From contig CANAIK010000002.1 of assembly GCA_947361225.1 (NCBI GenBank), positions 26,877 through 90,876 on the forward strand: a DNA stretch of 64,000 nucleotides, read 5' to 3'. This DNA comes from an uncultured bacterium. Its GTDB lineage: Bacteria; Cyanobacteriota; Vampirovibrionia; Gastranaerophilales; Gastranaerophilaceae. The notes under the pieces were generated by a model. The model saw nothing but the letters and a program-made list of their open reading frames with translations. It made no database searches and had not been told where the DNA came from. Below, in pieces: positions 48,343-59,058 of this stretch; position 1 is the first letter of the stretch, and each line of letters opens with the position of its first letter. Both the position numbers and the translations under genes were made by a program.

Positions 48343-49140
48343 TTATAAATAAAATAAAGATGCAAAAATAAAATCCCACAGCGCAATCGCTAAAAACGAC
48401 CAAACAACAGCCTTTGTAGTTGCAAGACCGACTTCTTTTGCTCCACCCGTTGTATTATAACCGCAAGAGGAGGAAATTAGCGCTATTGTGCCTCCAAAAA
48501 ACGAAGATTTTAGAATTGCAATAAAAATATCTCTCACAAAAAGCCCGTGCCACAAGGAAGTTGCGTAGTTCAATAAACTTAAATCAGAACACCAATTGGA
48601 AACCAGCCCTGCGCAAATTAAACCGAAAGTTGCAGCGATTATAAAGACAACAGGCATAAAAAGAACCCCTGCGATAAATCTTGGAACGATTAAATATTCA
48701 ATCGGATCAACTTTTAATACTTCCATTGCTGAAATTTGTTCTGTAACTGACATTGAGGCGATTTCTGACGCAAAAGAAGAACCGACCATAGAAATTATTG
48801 CAAACCCGCTCATAACAACCGCCAATTCCCGAACCATGACCAGAGCGGACAAAGTTCCCGTGTAATCGGAAAGTCCTTGTTTAGCTAATTCAGGAGCCAA
48901 TTGCATTGCAATAATGGTTGATGTCATTCCGACAATTGCAAGACTAATCGGCAAACTGTCGAATGCAAAGCGTTTTGCTTGTTCCACCACTTCTTTTATT
49001 TTAATTTTAAATCGACAAAGATATTTTAAAACACTCAAAAAATCATACCCTATTTTGCCTAAGGTATCTAAAAAATCTGCAATTTGCTCCAAAACAAGAA
49101 CAAATCCTTGATAGGTGAGTGTTTTATTGAGTTCGAACAT
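48343..49140 (-). CDS. MlaE-family ABC transporter permease
   Basis: LVMVRELAVVMSGFAIISMVGSSFASEIASMSVTEQISAMEVLKVDPIEYL. Confidence 0.93.
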   Translation of the reverse strand: MFELNKTLTYQGFVLVLEQIADFLDTLGKIGYDFLSVLKYLCRFKIKIKEVVEQAKRFAFDSLPISLAIVGMTSTIIAMQLAPELAKQGLSDYTGTLSALVMVRELAVVMSGFAIISMVGSSFASEIASMSVTEQISAMEVLKVDPIEYLIVPRFIAGVLFMPVVFIIAATFGLICAGLVSNWCSDLSLLNYATSLWHGLFVRDIFIAILKSSFFGGTIALISSSCGYNTTGGAKEVGLATTKAVVWSFLAIALWDFIFASLFYL

Positions 49141-49262
49141 ATTATGTATTGTATATTAAAAGATATTTTTTAGATAGTTGCAAATTAAATTTTTAAACTA
49201 AATATATTAGATTCACATTTCTTAACATCCTTGAAAATCACCCAAAGTAATATATTATATTA

Positions 49263-51062
49263 TTGGGAATACTTATACCTAGAACTTGGGATAAAACGGT
49301 GGAAGAACACGTTAAATTATTAATTGAAGATATTAAAAAACTTTGGTTAAAACTGGATATTAACCAAAAATTTATGATAGGCGCACTTTTGGTTGCAATG
49401 GTGGTTATCGGGGTGTTTTTTATTTTTAAAGCAACCGAACCCAACTGGAGTGTTCTATATTCGGATTTAACAAAAGACGATGTTGTTGCAATTACTGAAA
49501 GTCTCAAAAAAAGCGGTCATCCCTATAAATTATCCGATGATAAAACAACAATTCTTGTTCGCAATCAAGATAAAGAAGATTTAAGGCTTTTTATTGCGGA
49601 AAACGACTTAATTAAAGATACCACGGGCGGTTTTGAACTTTTGGATGATTTGCAGTTCGGATCAACCGATTTTAAGAATAAACTTACAAAACAAAGGATT
49701 TTTCAAGGCGAACTTACTCGATCAATTGAAAAAATCCACGGGGTTAAAAAAGCAAGGGTTCAACTGGCTGAACCGGAACGATCCATCTTTTCAGACGAAG
49801 ACGAAACCCCCTCAGCGAGCGTTGTTTTAATTCTTGAACCCGGGGTTAATCTAAAACCCGCTCAAGTTTTAGCAATTAAGAATCTTGTTGCTTATTCTGT
49901 TCCAAGATTGACAAACGATAGAGTTTTCTTAGCCGACCAATTCGGAAATGCGCTATCCGAGGACGTTTCTAAGAATTCTTCCGATATGCAGACTTATAGG
50001 GTTAATTTCGAAAAAGAGGCGGCAAAAAAAATCAAAGATACACTTGAAACAATAATGGGTAAAGACAACGTTTCAGTTCAAGTTACAACCGTTATGGATT
50101 TTAACCAAACAAGAGCAACGATTGAAAGCTACAGACCAAACCAGGATTCAGACACCGGTGTGGTTTTAACCCAACAAGGAGAAAAAGAAGTTTATTCTAA
50201 TCCTAAGGATTTACCAAGCAAAATTCAAGAGGAAACTCCTAAAAACCCTGAACAAAGTCAAGCGCAGATAATTGCTCAAGAACAAATGGATAATATTAAT
50301 CAAGAACAAAGTCAAAATCCGAATTTATCTCAACAAGAGGCCGCAAGTCAAGCGCAGAATGTTTCTAATCTTCCTTTAAATCAAACACCCGCTAAAACAA
50401 CGAATTATTATGACAACGAGAACCTTAAAAACGAAGATGTTAGAAAACTAAGCTATGAAAAAGAAAAATCCGCAACAACTTATGCTGTTACAAAAGAAGT
50501 TAAACAGGTGGTTTATGCGCCAGGATCCGTTGTTCGAATGAGTGTTGCGGTTGCTGTTAATAAAATTTTAACGGATGCAGAAAAAGAAGAAATTAAGAAT
50601 CTTGTTCAAGCAGCAGCCGGAGTGGATTATCAAAGGGGTGATGTAATCAATGTTTCAAGCCTTAAATTTACAGGAATTGATAAAGAAGAGGCTTTAAAAC
50701 AGGATAAAAAAGAACAACAAGAATTTACAATGGAAATTTTAGCGTTTATCTTTAAAAACGTTGCTCCGATTCTTGTAATTCTAATCTTGGGATTAATGGC
50801 GTTCTATAACTTGTCCAATCTCTTTAAAACTCCAAAACCCCAAGAACAGCTGCCTGTTGAGGACGAACAAGAAGACAATACACTTCCTTCTTTTGATCCT
50901 TATTTAGCGCTCAGTCAAAACCAGACAAACGAAGAAGATTTTTATCAACAAGATGTCCAATACACTTCCTCAATTGATAAAAAGAAAAGCGAAATTATTA
51001 ATTCTGTTCTTGGGAACCCTGAAGAAGCAGCAAGAATAATAACTTCATACATTAAAGAATAA
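49263..51062 (+). CDS. fliF: Flagellar M-ring protein FliF
   Basis: VLYSDLTKDDVVAITESLKKSGHPYKLSDDKTTILV; FQGELTRSIEKIHGVKKARVQLAEPERSIF. Confidence 0.95.
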   Translation: MGILIPRTWDKTVEEHVKLLIEDIKKLWLKLDINQKFMIGALLVAMVVIGVFFIFKATEPNWSVLYSDLTKDDVVAITESLKKSGHPYKLSDDKTTILVRNQDKEDLRLFIAENDLIKDTTGGFELLDDLQFGSTDFKNKLTKQRIFQGELTRSIEKIHGVKKARVQLAEPERSIFSDEDETPSASVVLILEPGVNLKPAQVLAIKNLVAYSVPRLTNDRVFLADQFGNALSEDVSKNSSDMQTYRVNFEKEAAKKIKDTLETIMGKDNVSVQVTTVMDFNQTRATIESYRPNQDSDTGVVLTQQGEKEVYSNPKDLPSKIQEETPKNPEQSQAQIIAQEQMDNINQEQSQNPNLSQQEAASQAQNVSNLPLNQTPAKTTNYYDNENLKNEDVRKLSYEKEKSATTYAVTKEVKQVVYAPGSVVRMSVAVAVNKILTDAEKEEIKNLVQAAAGVDYQRGDVINVSSLKFTGIDKEEALKQDKKEQQEFTMEILAFIFKNVAPILVILILGLMAFYNLSNLFKTPKPQEQLPVEDEQEDNTLPSFDPYLALSQNQTNEEDFYQQDVQYTSSIDKKKSEIINSVLGNPEEAARIITSYIKE

Positions 51063-51073
51063 GAAAGAAAAAA

Positions 51074-52096
51074 ATGGCAAATATTCGCTCGGAACAAATG
51101 ACACCAATACAAAAAGTTGCAGCCCTTTTAATAACCCTGGGTCCAAGTGCTGCATCTGAAATTATGAAAAATATTGAAGACGATAACGCACTTGAACAAA
51201 TAACAATTGAAATCGCAGGAATTTCAAGACTTCCTCAGGATGTAATAGAATCAATCGTAGATGAATTCCACGCAGTTTTTCAAGCCTCCTCAATGCTTGC
51301 AGCAGGCGGCATGGCTTATGCTCGAGAACTTTTAGAAAAAGCTTATGGCGAAGCAGAAGCAAACGATATTCTTAATCGACTTGTTACTATTCTTAATTCC
51401 AATCCTTTCCAATTTTTTAATGAGGCGGATCCCGTGCAGCTTGCAACGAGTTTTCAGAATGAGAATCCTCAACTTATTGCTCTTATTCTTGCTTATTTAA
51501 AACCCGAACAATCAGCCAAGGTTCTCAATTGTCTTGCGCCTAATATTCAACATAAAGTTGCGCTTAAAATCGCTCAAATGGAAACAACCAACCCCGAAGT
51601 TATTTCAGAAGTTGAAAAAATTGTTGAATCGAGATTCTCAAATGTTGTTGCAAGTGATTTTTCTAAAGCCGGAGGAACAAAAACACTTGCTAATATCTTA
51701 AACAGCACTGATAGAGCAACTGAAAAAAATGTCATTGAAATGATGGAAATTGAAACTCCGGAATTAGCCGAAGACGTTAGAAGTTTAATGTTTGTATTCG
51801 AAGATATTATCCAACTCGATGATTCCTCGATTCAAAGGGTGTTACGAGAAATTGATTCAAGAGATCTTGCAACAAGTTTAAAAGGAGCCAAAGAAGAAGT
51901 TAAACAAAAGATACTAAAGAATATGTCAGAACGTGCCCAGAGCGTATTGTTAGAAGATATCGAATATATGGGTCCGATTCGATCAAAAGAAGTTCAAAAA
52001 GCACAATCCAAGGTTGTTGGTGTAATTAAAGCACTCGAGGCGGTTGGTGAAGTTACAATTTATCGAGGCAGCTCGGAGGATGAGTTAATTGAATAA
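51074..52096 (+). CDS. fliG: Flagellar motor switch protein FliG
   Basis: QKVAALLITLGPSAASEIMKNI; FVFEDIIQLDDSSIQRVLREIDSRDLATSLKGA. Confidence 0.96.
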   Translation: MANIRSEQMTPIQKVAALLITLGPSAASEIMKNIEDDNALEQITIEIAGISRLPQDVIESIVDEFHAVFQASSMLAAGGMAYARELLEKAYGEAEANDILNRLVTILNSNPFQFFNEADPVQLATSFQNENPQLIALILAYLKPEQSAKVLNCLAPNIQHKVALKIAQMETTNPEVISEVEKIVESRFSNVVASDFSKAGGTKTLANILNSTDRATEKNVIEMMEIETPELAEDVRSLMFVFEDIIQLDDSSIQRVLREIDSRDLATSLKGAKEEVKQKILKNMSERAQSVLLEDIEYMGPIRSKEVQKAQSKVVGVIKALEAVGEVTIYRGSSEDELIE

Positions 52097-52991
52097 ACTT
52101 CGCTATAGTAAAATTAACTTCGAAAACGAGGATTTTCTTGTTGAAATTGATTCTAAAGAAGAAGAAATTGTTCCAATTGAACAAAACGAAGTAATAGAAG
52201 AAGAAAAAGAGGAAATTAAACAAGAAATTGAAGAATCCGAACTTATTCTCAATCGTGCAAGAGCGCAAGCGGATGAAATTGTCGAAAAAGCCAATCTTAA
52301 AGCTAGAAAACTTATAGAACAAACAAAACTCGAAATTGAGAAACAAAAAGAAGAAAGCTTAAAGGAAACAGAAAAAAAAGCTAAAGAAATTATAGATAAC
52401 GCAACAAACGAGGCTCAAAAGAAAAATGACGAGGCAAAAGAAACTATAAAAAACGCTCAGCAGGAACTTGAGGACCTAAGAGCGCAAAAAGCCCGTGAAG
52501 GCTACGAAGACGGATATAAAGACGGGTTGGAAAAAGGAATAATCGAACAAAACGAAAAATTCCAGGATTTTGACAATTTTTGCGAAATTCAAAAAGAAAT
52601 TGAAAAAAAAGTCTTAAAAAAAGCGTCGAATGATATTATAAACGTAATTCAATCAATCGCAAGGAAAGTTTTGTTAAAGAATATCGATTGCGGGACTTTA
52701 GGAAAAATTATTGATAAAACAGTAGAACTTTTCGACAAACAAGAGAATTTCGAAATCCTGTTAAGTGAAAAATATTATAATATCCTATTAGAACTCGAAG
52801 TTCCTAAAAACTACAATATTATCTCTAACAAAGAACTAAAAGACGATACAATTATTGTATTAGGAGAAACTGAAAGCTACAGCGCTTCAATAGGAGATTC
52901 AATCGAATCGATTATTGAAGAAATATACAAAAGCGCAAAAGGTGAAATTGAAATAGAGAATTATTTAGACGATGAAATTAGCGGAACTTAA
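52089..52991 (+). CDS. fliH: FliH-like flagellar export apparatus protein
   Basis: Coiled coil, EGYEDGYKDGLEKGI, between fliG and fliI. Confidence 0.8.
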   Translation: MNKLRYSKINFENEDFLVEIDSKEEEIVPIEQNEVIEEEKEEIKQEIEESELILNRARAQADEIVEKANLKARKLIEQTKLEIEKQKEESLKETEKKAKEIIDNATNEAQKKNDEAKETIKNAQQELEDLRAQKAREGYEDGYKDGLEKGIIEQNEKFQDFDNFCEIQKEIEKKVLKKASNDIINVIQSIARKVLLKNIDCGTLGKIIDKTVELFDKQENFEILLSEKYYNILLELEVPKNYNIISNKELKDDTIIVLGETESYSASIGDSIESIIEEIYKSAKGEIEIENYLDDEISGT

Positions 52992-54279
52992 TAATATTAT
53001 TAATAATTCAAAAACAATATTTAGAATAGGAAGAATAACGGAAATAATCGGATTAACAATCGTAGCCGAGGGAATTAAAGGATCAATCGGGGATTTATGT
53101 TATATTATTCAGGAAGGTTTGGGTAGAATTAGTGCTGAAATCGTGGGATTTAAAAAAGAGGGAATTCTATTAATGCCCTTAGGGTCTCAAGACGGACTTC
53201 AAAAAGGGGCAATCGTACTAAATACCGAAAAAAAAATGGAAGTTAAGGTTTCAAGCGCACTTTTAGGTAGAGTTTTAGATGGTCTTGGAAATCCGATTGA
53301 TGGCGGGGGAGAAATTTTAGCGCACGATTATTATCCTACAAACGCACAAATTATTAACCCTTTGGATAGAAAACCCATAAACGAGCCTCTTTGTCTTGGT
53401 TTAAGAGCGATTGACGGGTTAAATACCGTTGGAAAAGGACAAAGAATCGGGATTTTTGCAGGGAGCGGAGTCGGAAAATCCACAACGTTAGCAATGATTG
53501 CAAAAAACACACAGGCAGATATCAACGTCATTGCCTTAATTGGAGAAAGAGGAAGGGAAGTTAGAGAATTTATCGAGAACACACTTAGTGAACAAAGCAG
53601 GAAAAAATCCGTCGTAGTTTGCGCAACCAGCGAACAACCGGCGTTGGTAAAAATCAAAGCGGCGTTTGTTGCTTGTGCAATTGCAGAATATTTTAGAGAT
53701 CAAGGAAAAGACGTTCTTTTTATGCTTGATAGCGTTACAAGAATCGCTCTTGCGCAAAGAGAAGTTGGTTTAGCAGTCGGAGAACCGCCCGCAACAAGGG
53801 GTTACACTCCTTCTGTTTTTGCGCTTTTACCAAAATTTTTAGAAAGAGCCGGTGCTAATAAATTCGGGACAATAACAGGTTTATACACAGTCCTTGTTGA
53901 AGGGGACGATATGAACGAACCCATAGCAGATGCTACAAGAAGTATTCTAGATGGACACATCGTCTTATCTCGAGCATTGGCGCATAAAAACCATTATCCA
54001 AGTATTGATATTCTATCGAGTATTTCTCGTGTTATGAATAATATTGCAAGTGAGGAACACAAAAAAGCTGCGGGAAAAATTAGAAATTTAATGGCAACTT
54101 ACAATAAAAACGAGGATTTAATTAACATTGGAGCATATATTAAAGGAAGTGACCTAAACGTTGATAAAGCAATTGCCTTAAAGGAAAAAATCGATTCTTA
54201 TTTAATTCAAGACGAAAGCGAAAAACCCGATTTTGAAATAACCGTAAACGAACTTATAAATTTAGCCTCCAAGGCATAA
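52972..54279 (+). CDS. fliI: Flagellum-specific ATP synthase FliI
   Basis: GIFAGSGVGKSTTLAMIA, LIGERGREVREFIE, MLDSVTRIALAQREVGLAVGEPPATRGYTPSVFALLPKFLERAG. Confidence 0.96.
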   Translation: MKLAELNNIINNSKTIFRIGRITEIIGLTIVAEGIKGSIGDLCYIIQEGLGRISAEIVGFKKEGILLMPLGSQDGLQKGAIVLNTEKKMEVKVSSALLGRVLDGLGNPIDGGGEILAHDYYPTNAQIINPLDRKPINEPLCLGLRAIDGLNTVGKGQRIGIFAGSGVGKSTTLAMIAKNTQADINVIALIGERGREVREFIENTLSEQSRKKSVVVCATSEQPALVKIKAAFVACAIAEYFRDQGKDVLFMLDSVTRIALAQREVGLAVGEPPATRGYTPSVFALLPKFLERAGANKFGTITGLYTVLVEGDDMNEPIADATRSILDGHIVLSRALAHKNHYPSIDILSSISRVMNNIASEEHKKAAGKIRNLMATYNKNEDLINIGAYIKGSDLNVDKAIALKEKIDSYLIQDESEKPDFEITVNELINLASKA

Positions 54280-55524
54280 TTTATTGGGTGAAAAGGGTTT
54301 TGAGGCTTTAATATAACATTCAATATCATTATCGTTAACTAACTCGGTTGCACAAACAAGAATCCTTTGATTATCCAGCTTTACTCCCCCCAGAATTCCA
54401 CATTCTTTTAAATGGGCTAAAAAATTATCCGAGGATAGGACATTTAAAGTAAATTCATCAAAAAAATCTTTATTCTCAACCACAAATCCGATTTGTTCCA
54501 GTTTTTTTGCCAGTTTATGAGCATTGTTGTAGGATTTTTGAGCGATTTCAACAAAGCCCTTTTTACCCGTTTTTTTAAGATAAACCCCCGCAATGAGCGC
54601 AAAAAGCGCCTGATTAGAGCAAATATTGGAAGTTGCTTTGTTTCTTCTAATATGTTGCTCTCGAGCCTGCAAAGTTAGACAATAAGCGGTTTTTCCTGTT
54701 TTATCAATCGTTTTTCCCACAATTCGACCCGGAAGTTGTCTTTTGTATTTATCCTTAGTGCAAATAACCCCGCAACCCGCACCAAAATTGAGCCCCAACC
54801 CTAAAGATTGGGTATCTGCTACGGTAATATCTGCTTTTGGGGGTTCAAATAAAGCTAAACTAACAATATCAACAAAAGAAATTATAAGTTCGTTGTTGGT
54901 TTTAGGCGGAATTTCGACAAATTCTCCGAATTTGTTAATCATTTGATAAACCTTAGCGCAAAGTTCATTGTCTTGTTCGTTATCGACAATTTCAATGTCA
55001 CTTGCAAAAAGATAGGTTCTAATTACTTCAAGATAGTTGTTATTAATGTTTTTATCAATATAAACCTTTTTTTTATTTGTAATACGCTCCGCCGTGCGAA
55101 TCGCCTCGGCTAAAGCACTTGCGCCGTCATAAACAGAGGCGTTCGAAACGTCCTGATTGACTAAATCGCACATTAAGGATTGAAATTCATACATAATTTG
55201 AAGTGAACCTTGAGAAATTTCAGCCTGATAAGGAGTGTAGCAGGTTAAAAATTCACATCTTGATGCAATTTCTATAACACAAGGGGGAATAAATCTTTTT
55301 TTAGCGCCGGCTCCTAAAAAACACAAATAATCGGTTTTATTTTTTTTGGATAAATCCCTTAAGTGTCTTTGTGCGTCAATTTCATCATAACCGGCGCCAA
55401 GATCAAAATTTGGATTTCTAGCTTCAATTGGAATCGAATCAAATAAATTGTCTAATGATTTGATTCCAATTGCTTTTAGCATTTCTTTTTTGTCTAATTC
55501 GCTTAATGATTGATAATGATGCAT
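54262..55524 (-). CDS. gcvPA: Glycine dehydrogenase (decarboxylating) subunit 1
   Basis: FLGAGAKKRFIPPCV, TCYTPYQAEISQGSLQIMYEFQSLMCDL. Confidence 0.94.
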   Translation of the reverse strand: MHHYQSLSELDKKEMLKAIGIKSLDNLFDSIPIEARNPNFDLGAGYDEIDAQRHLRDLSKKNKTDYLCFLGAGAKKRFIPPCVIEIASRCEFLTCYTPYQAEISQGSLQIMYEFQSLMCDLVNQDVSNASVYDGASALAEAIRTAERITNKKKVYIDKNINNNYLEVIRTYLFASDIEIVDNEQDNELCAKVYQMINKFGEFVEIPPKTNNELIISFVDIVSLALFEPPKADITVADTQSLGLGLNFGAGCGVICTKDKYKRQLPGRIVGKTIDKTGKTAYCLTLQAREQHIRRNKATSNICSNQALFALIAGVYLKKTGKKGFVEIAQKSYNNAHKLAKKLEQIGFVVENKDFFDEFTLNVLSSDNFLAHLKECGILGGVKLDNQRILVCATELVNDNDIECYIKASKPFSPNKLCLGG

Positions 55525-55902
55525 TTATTCAACTTCGTCTTTATAATCGCTATATTCCATTAATCCTTGAGAATCATTTAAGAAATCATCGGGATTAACC
55601 TTAACAAGCCAGTTTGAAAAAGAATCTTCGTTTAATAATTCAGGGGAATTAATTAAAGATTCGTTAATTTCAACAATTGTTCCTGCTACGGGCAAATAGA
55701 TTTCACTTGCCGCTTTAACCGATTCAATTGTTGCAAAAGCCTCGTCTTTGGAATAATTCGTCCCAACCTCGGGCAATTCAACAAAAACAATATCGCCCAA
55801 TTGTTCAACTGCCCAATCGGTTAATCCAACAACAACATTGTCGTTTTCTTCAAGCACCCATTCGTGGGTTTTAGAACACAAAATTCCATCAGGTATATTC
55901 AC
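55525..55902 (-). CDS. gcvH: Glycine cleavage system H protein
   Basis: KTHEWVLEENDNVVVGLTDWAVEQLGDIVFVELPEVG; FATIESVKAASEIYLP. Confidence 0.96.
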   Translation of the reverse strand: MNIPDGILCSKTHEWVLEENDNVVVGLTDWAVEQLGDIVFVELPEVGTNYSKDEAFATIESVKAASEIYLPVAGTIVEINESLINSPELLNEDSFSNWLVKVNPDDFLNDSQGLMEYSDYKDEVE

Positions 55903-55914
55903 TCTTTTTTTCTC

Positions 55915-57108
55915 CTATTTTTCATATTTTTTAGAAACAAAAGGTTTTTTTACAATTTTTGCTTTGTATAATTTATTTCTTACCATGATTTCCAGGTCAA
56001 TATCAACATTTTCTTTATTATTGTTAAGTTTTGCTACTAAATTAGGTTCAAGATTAGAATAATCAATAAAACAAAACCCGATTGATTTCCCTAGAGTAGG
56101 GCTCATTGTTCCGGAGGTCACAAATCCGACTTCTTGATTGTTAATATAAACAGGATAATGAGATCTTGCAATTTGTCTATCAACCATAACAAACGGAAAA
56201 AGTTTTTTCCTTAGCGGCGCTTTTTTGGTTTTTTGCGCTAGAATTAATTCTTTTCCTAAATAATCTTCCTTTTTATCTATAGGAATAAAAAACCCTAAAG
56301 AGGATTCAAGGGGGGTTGAATTAGAATCAAGTTCTAAACCGTACAAGGGTAAACCCGCCTCAAGTCTTAATGTGTCCCTTGCGCCCAAACCAACAGGGGT
56401 TGCACCTAAAGACAAAATTCTATCCCACAAAGAAACGACAAATTCATTATTGCAAATAATTTCAAACCCGTCTTCTCCTGTGTATCCTGTTCTTGATAAT
56501 AAAACAGGGATTTTATCAAGGGTTGTATTAATAAAACTAAAAAATTTCGGTTGATTAAATAATTCCAAACCCATTTTTTCAATAATAAACCTGGAGTTTG
56601 GTCCCTGAAGAGCTAACATTGAATAACAATCGGATTTATTAATAATTTCAACATCAAAATTCTTAGAATTATCAACTAAAAATTTATAATCCTTATCAAC
56701 GCAAGAGGCATTTGCAATAATAAAATAATCACTATCTAAAACTACGTTTTTAGAATTGTAAATTATTAAATCGTCCTCAACCCCGCCTTTTTCATTCGTT
56801 AAATGACAATAAAGAGCACTTTGAGGCGCAATTGAAGAAATTTTTTGAGGCACGATTGACTCAAGAAAACTAATCGAATCCTTTCCTTTAATTATAATTT
56901 GACCCATATGAGAAACATCAAAAAGCCCTGCTTTTTCCCTTGTTGCTTTGTGTTCTTTAATAATTCCCTCATATTGCAAGGGCATTAACCAACCCCCAAA
57001 AGGGACCATTTTAGCGTTTAGTTTTTGGTGGCTATCGAAAAGCCAGGTTTTTTTATTATCTTCAATCATCTTACATAAATCCTCGGTAATCTCATTTTCA
57101 ATCGACAA
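55915..57108 (-). CDS. gcvT: Glycine cleavage system T protein (start may be at MIEDNKK)
   Basis: GLFDVSHMGQIIIKG, LGARDTLRLEAGLPLYGLEL. Confidence 0.95.
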   Translation of the reverse strand: MSIENEITEDLCKMIEDNKKTWLFDSHQKLNAKMVPFGGWLMPLQYEGIIKEHKATREKAGLFDVSHMGQIIIKGKDSISFLESIVPQKISSIAPQSALYCHLTNEKGGVEDDLIIYNSKNVVLDSDYFIIANASCVDKDYKFLVDNSKNFDVEIINKSDCYSMLALQGPNSRFIIEKMGLELFNQPKFFSFINTTLDKIPVLLSRTGYTGEDGFEIICNNEFVVSLWDRILSLGATPVGLGARDTLRLEAGLPLYGLELDSNSTPLESSLGFFIPIDKKEDYLGKELILAQKTKKAPLRKKLFPFVMVDRQIARSHYPVYINNQEVGFVTSGTMSPTLGKSIGFCFIDYSNLEPNLVAKLNNNKENVDIDLEIMVRNKLYKAKIVKKPFVSKKYEK

Positions 57109-58208
57109 GTAAGTTCATAGTTAATCGTATCGAGCTTTTTTGCCCAGCTGTCAATTGAATCCGCTTTGTTTTCTTCCCCTAAAAGAACAATAATATCCCC
57201 CGTTGAACAATCAACGTTGGAAACATCAAACATCATTTGATCCATAGTAATTCGACCGATTTGTTTTATTGTTTTCCCGTTTAAATAAGCGCTAATTTTA
57301 CCTGACAATCCCCTTGCAACACCATCAGCGTATCCAATTGGAATTGTTGCAACTTTTGTATCCTTTTTAGCAATAAAACAATGTCCGTAGCTAATTCCAT
57401 CGCCTTTTTTAAGGGTGTGGATATTTGTAATCCTTGCTTTTAACCCTAAAACAGGATTAAGATCAACTTTTTTATTGCAATAAGGACTCAAACCCCACAT
57501 TGTAATTCCCATTCGAACCATATTATAAGAATAATCGTGTTCTAAAAAAATTCCCAATGAATTAAGACAATGAATCTTAACCCCACGGTTTTTAAATTCT
57601 TCCAAATAAGGATTGATAGCGTTTTTAAATTCCTCGATTTGACGATTAAAAAGATTTTTGTTCTCAACATCCGCAAAATGGGTAAAAATCCCTTTTAAAT
57701 CTAAATAAGGGGCATCCAGAACTTTTTTTATAAAACTTTTAGTATCATTGGAGCTAATTCCGATTCGATTCATTCCCGTATCGACTTTTATTTGAACTTT
57801 CAATTTTTTGTTAAGCCTTTTATATAGTTGTTGTGCTGCAACCAAATGTTCCTCATTAAAAATCGAAACTTCAATGTCGTGTTTGATTGCGTTCTCAAAC
57901 GCCCAAAAAGGACTTGCACCTAAAACAAGAATCGGAATATCTATTTTATTATCCCGAAGTTCTATTCCTTCATCAATACTTGCAACCCCAAAATACTTAA
58001 CCCCGCTGGCGCTTAGCGTTGGAGCACACATAATTGACCCGTGACCGTAGCCGTCCGCTTTAATAACCGCAAAAAGCTCGGGAGGGTTTTTTGTGTTTTT
58101 TTCTAAAAATTCTTTAATTTTAATAACATTTTTTTCCAAATTGGACAAATTTATTTCAACCCACCCGTCTCGATTTTTATTTATCGAAGTTCCTCTATAA
58201 TTCTTCAT
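57066..58208 (-). CDS. alr: Alanine racemase
   Basis: AVIKADGYGHG, KVDTGMNRIG, VATIPIGYADGVARGLSG, IGRITMDQMMFDVS. Confidence 0.96.
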   Translation of the reverse strand: MKNYRGTSINKNRDGWVEINLSNLEKNVIKIKEFLEKNTKNPPELFAVIKADGYGHGSIMCAPTLSASGVKYFGVASIDEGIELRDNKIDIPILVLGASPFWAFENAIKHDIEVSIFNEEHLVAAQQLYKRLNKKLKVQIKVDTGMNRIGISSNDTKSFIKKVLDAPYLDLKGIFTHFADVENKNLFNRQIEEFKNAINPYLEEFKNRGVKIHCLNSLGIFLEHDYSYNMVRMGITMWGLSPYCNKKVDLNPVLGLKARITNIHTLKKGDGISYGHCFIAKKDTKVATIPIGYADGVARGLSGKISAYLNGKTIKQIGRITMDQMMFDVSNVDCSTGDIIVLLGEENKADSIDSWAKKLDTINYELTCRLKMRLPRIYVR

Positions 58209-59047
58209 TCTAAAGACCTCAAATAAAGCTCCAATGTATTATCCAATAAACTTGCAATTGTCATTGGTCCGACTCCTCCGGGGGTTGGAGTAATATAGGA
58301 GGCTTTTTTTGAAACCTCACTAAAATCAACATCCCCAATGATTTTCCCCTCTTTATTTTTAATAATTCCAACATCCACAACAATAGCTCCAGTTTGGACA
58401 AAATTTTCCTTAATTAAATGAGGAATTCCTGTTGCGCTAATTATAATATCGGCTTTTTTTGTAATTATAGGTAAATCTTTAGTCTTCGAATGCGCAATAG
58501 TAACAGTTGCGCTCTCTTTTAGCAAAAGAGCCGCCATTGGTTTTCCAACGATATTAGATCTTCCTATTACAACTGCGTTTTTCCCTTCTAAAGAAATTTG
58601 ATAATCCTTTAATAGTCGAATTATTCCCTTAGGAGTGCAGGGAATTGGACAAAAATCCAACCCCAGGTTGAGTTTTCCAACGTTTATCGGATGGAATCCG
58701 TCCACATCTTTTTTTGGGTCAATTGATTCAATAATTTTTGATTCGCTTAAGTGAGAAAACAAAGGAAGTTGAACCAGAATCCCTTGAACCTTAGAATCCT
58801 CGTTCAATTTTTTTATTAATTCAATAATTTGTTCGTTTCCTGTATTCTCGTCGAATTTATAAACATAAGAGTTAAATCCGACCTCTTTTGCTTTTTTTTC
58901 TTTCGTTCCGACATAAATCCTGCTTGCAGGATTATTATTAGCTAAAATCACCGCTAAACCCGGCTTTTCTTTAAGATTTGCGGTTTTTTTCTTAATATTT
59001 TCTATAATTAAATGAGCACTTTTTTTCCCATCAAGAATTATTGTCAT
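58205..59047 (-). CDS. folD: Bifunctional methylenetetrahydrofolate dehydrogenase/cyclohydrolase
   Basis: GILVQLPLFSHLSESKIIESIDPKKDVDGFHPINVGKL; VIGRSNIVGKPMAALLL; TPTPGGVGPMTIA. Confidence 0.96.
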   Translation of the reverse strand: MTIILDGKKSAHLIIENIKKKTANLKEKPGLAVILANNNPASRIYVGTKEKKAKEVGFNSYVYKFDENTGNEQIIELIKKLNEDSKVQGILVQLPLFSHLSESKIIESIDPKKDVDGFHPINVGKLNLGLDFCPIPCTPKGIIRLLKDYQISLEGKNAVVIGRSNIVGKPMAALLLKESATVTIAHSKTKDLPIITKKADIIISATGIPHLIKENFVQTGAIVVDVGIIKNKEGKIIGDVDFSEVSKKASYITPTPGGVGPMTIASLLDNTLELYLRSLE

Positions 59048-59058
59048 AAATTATCCTT

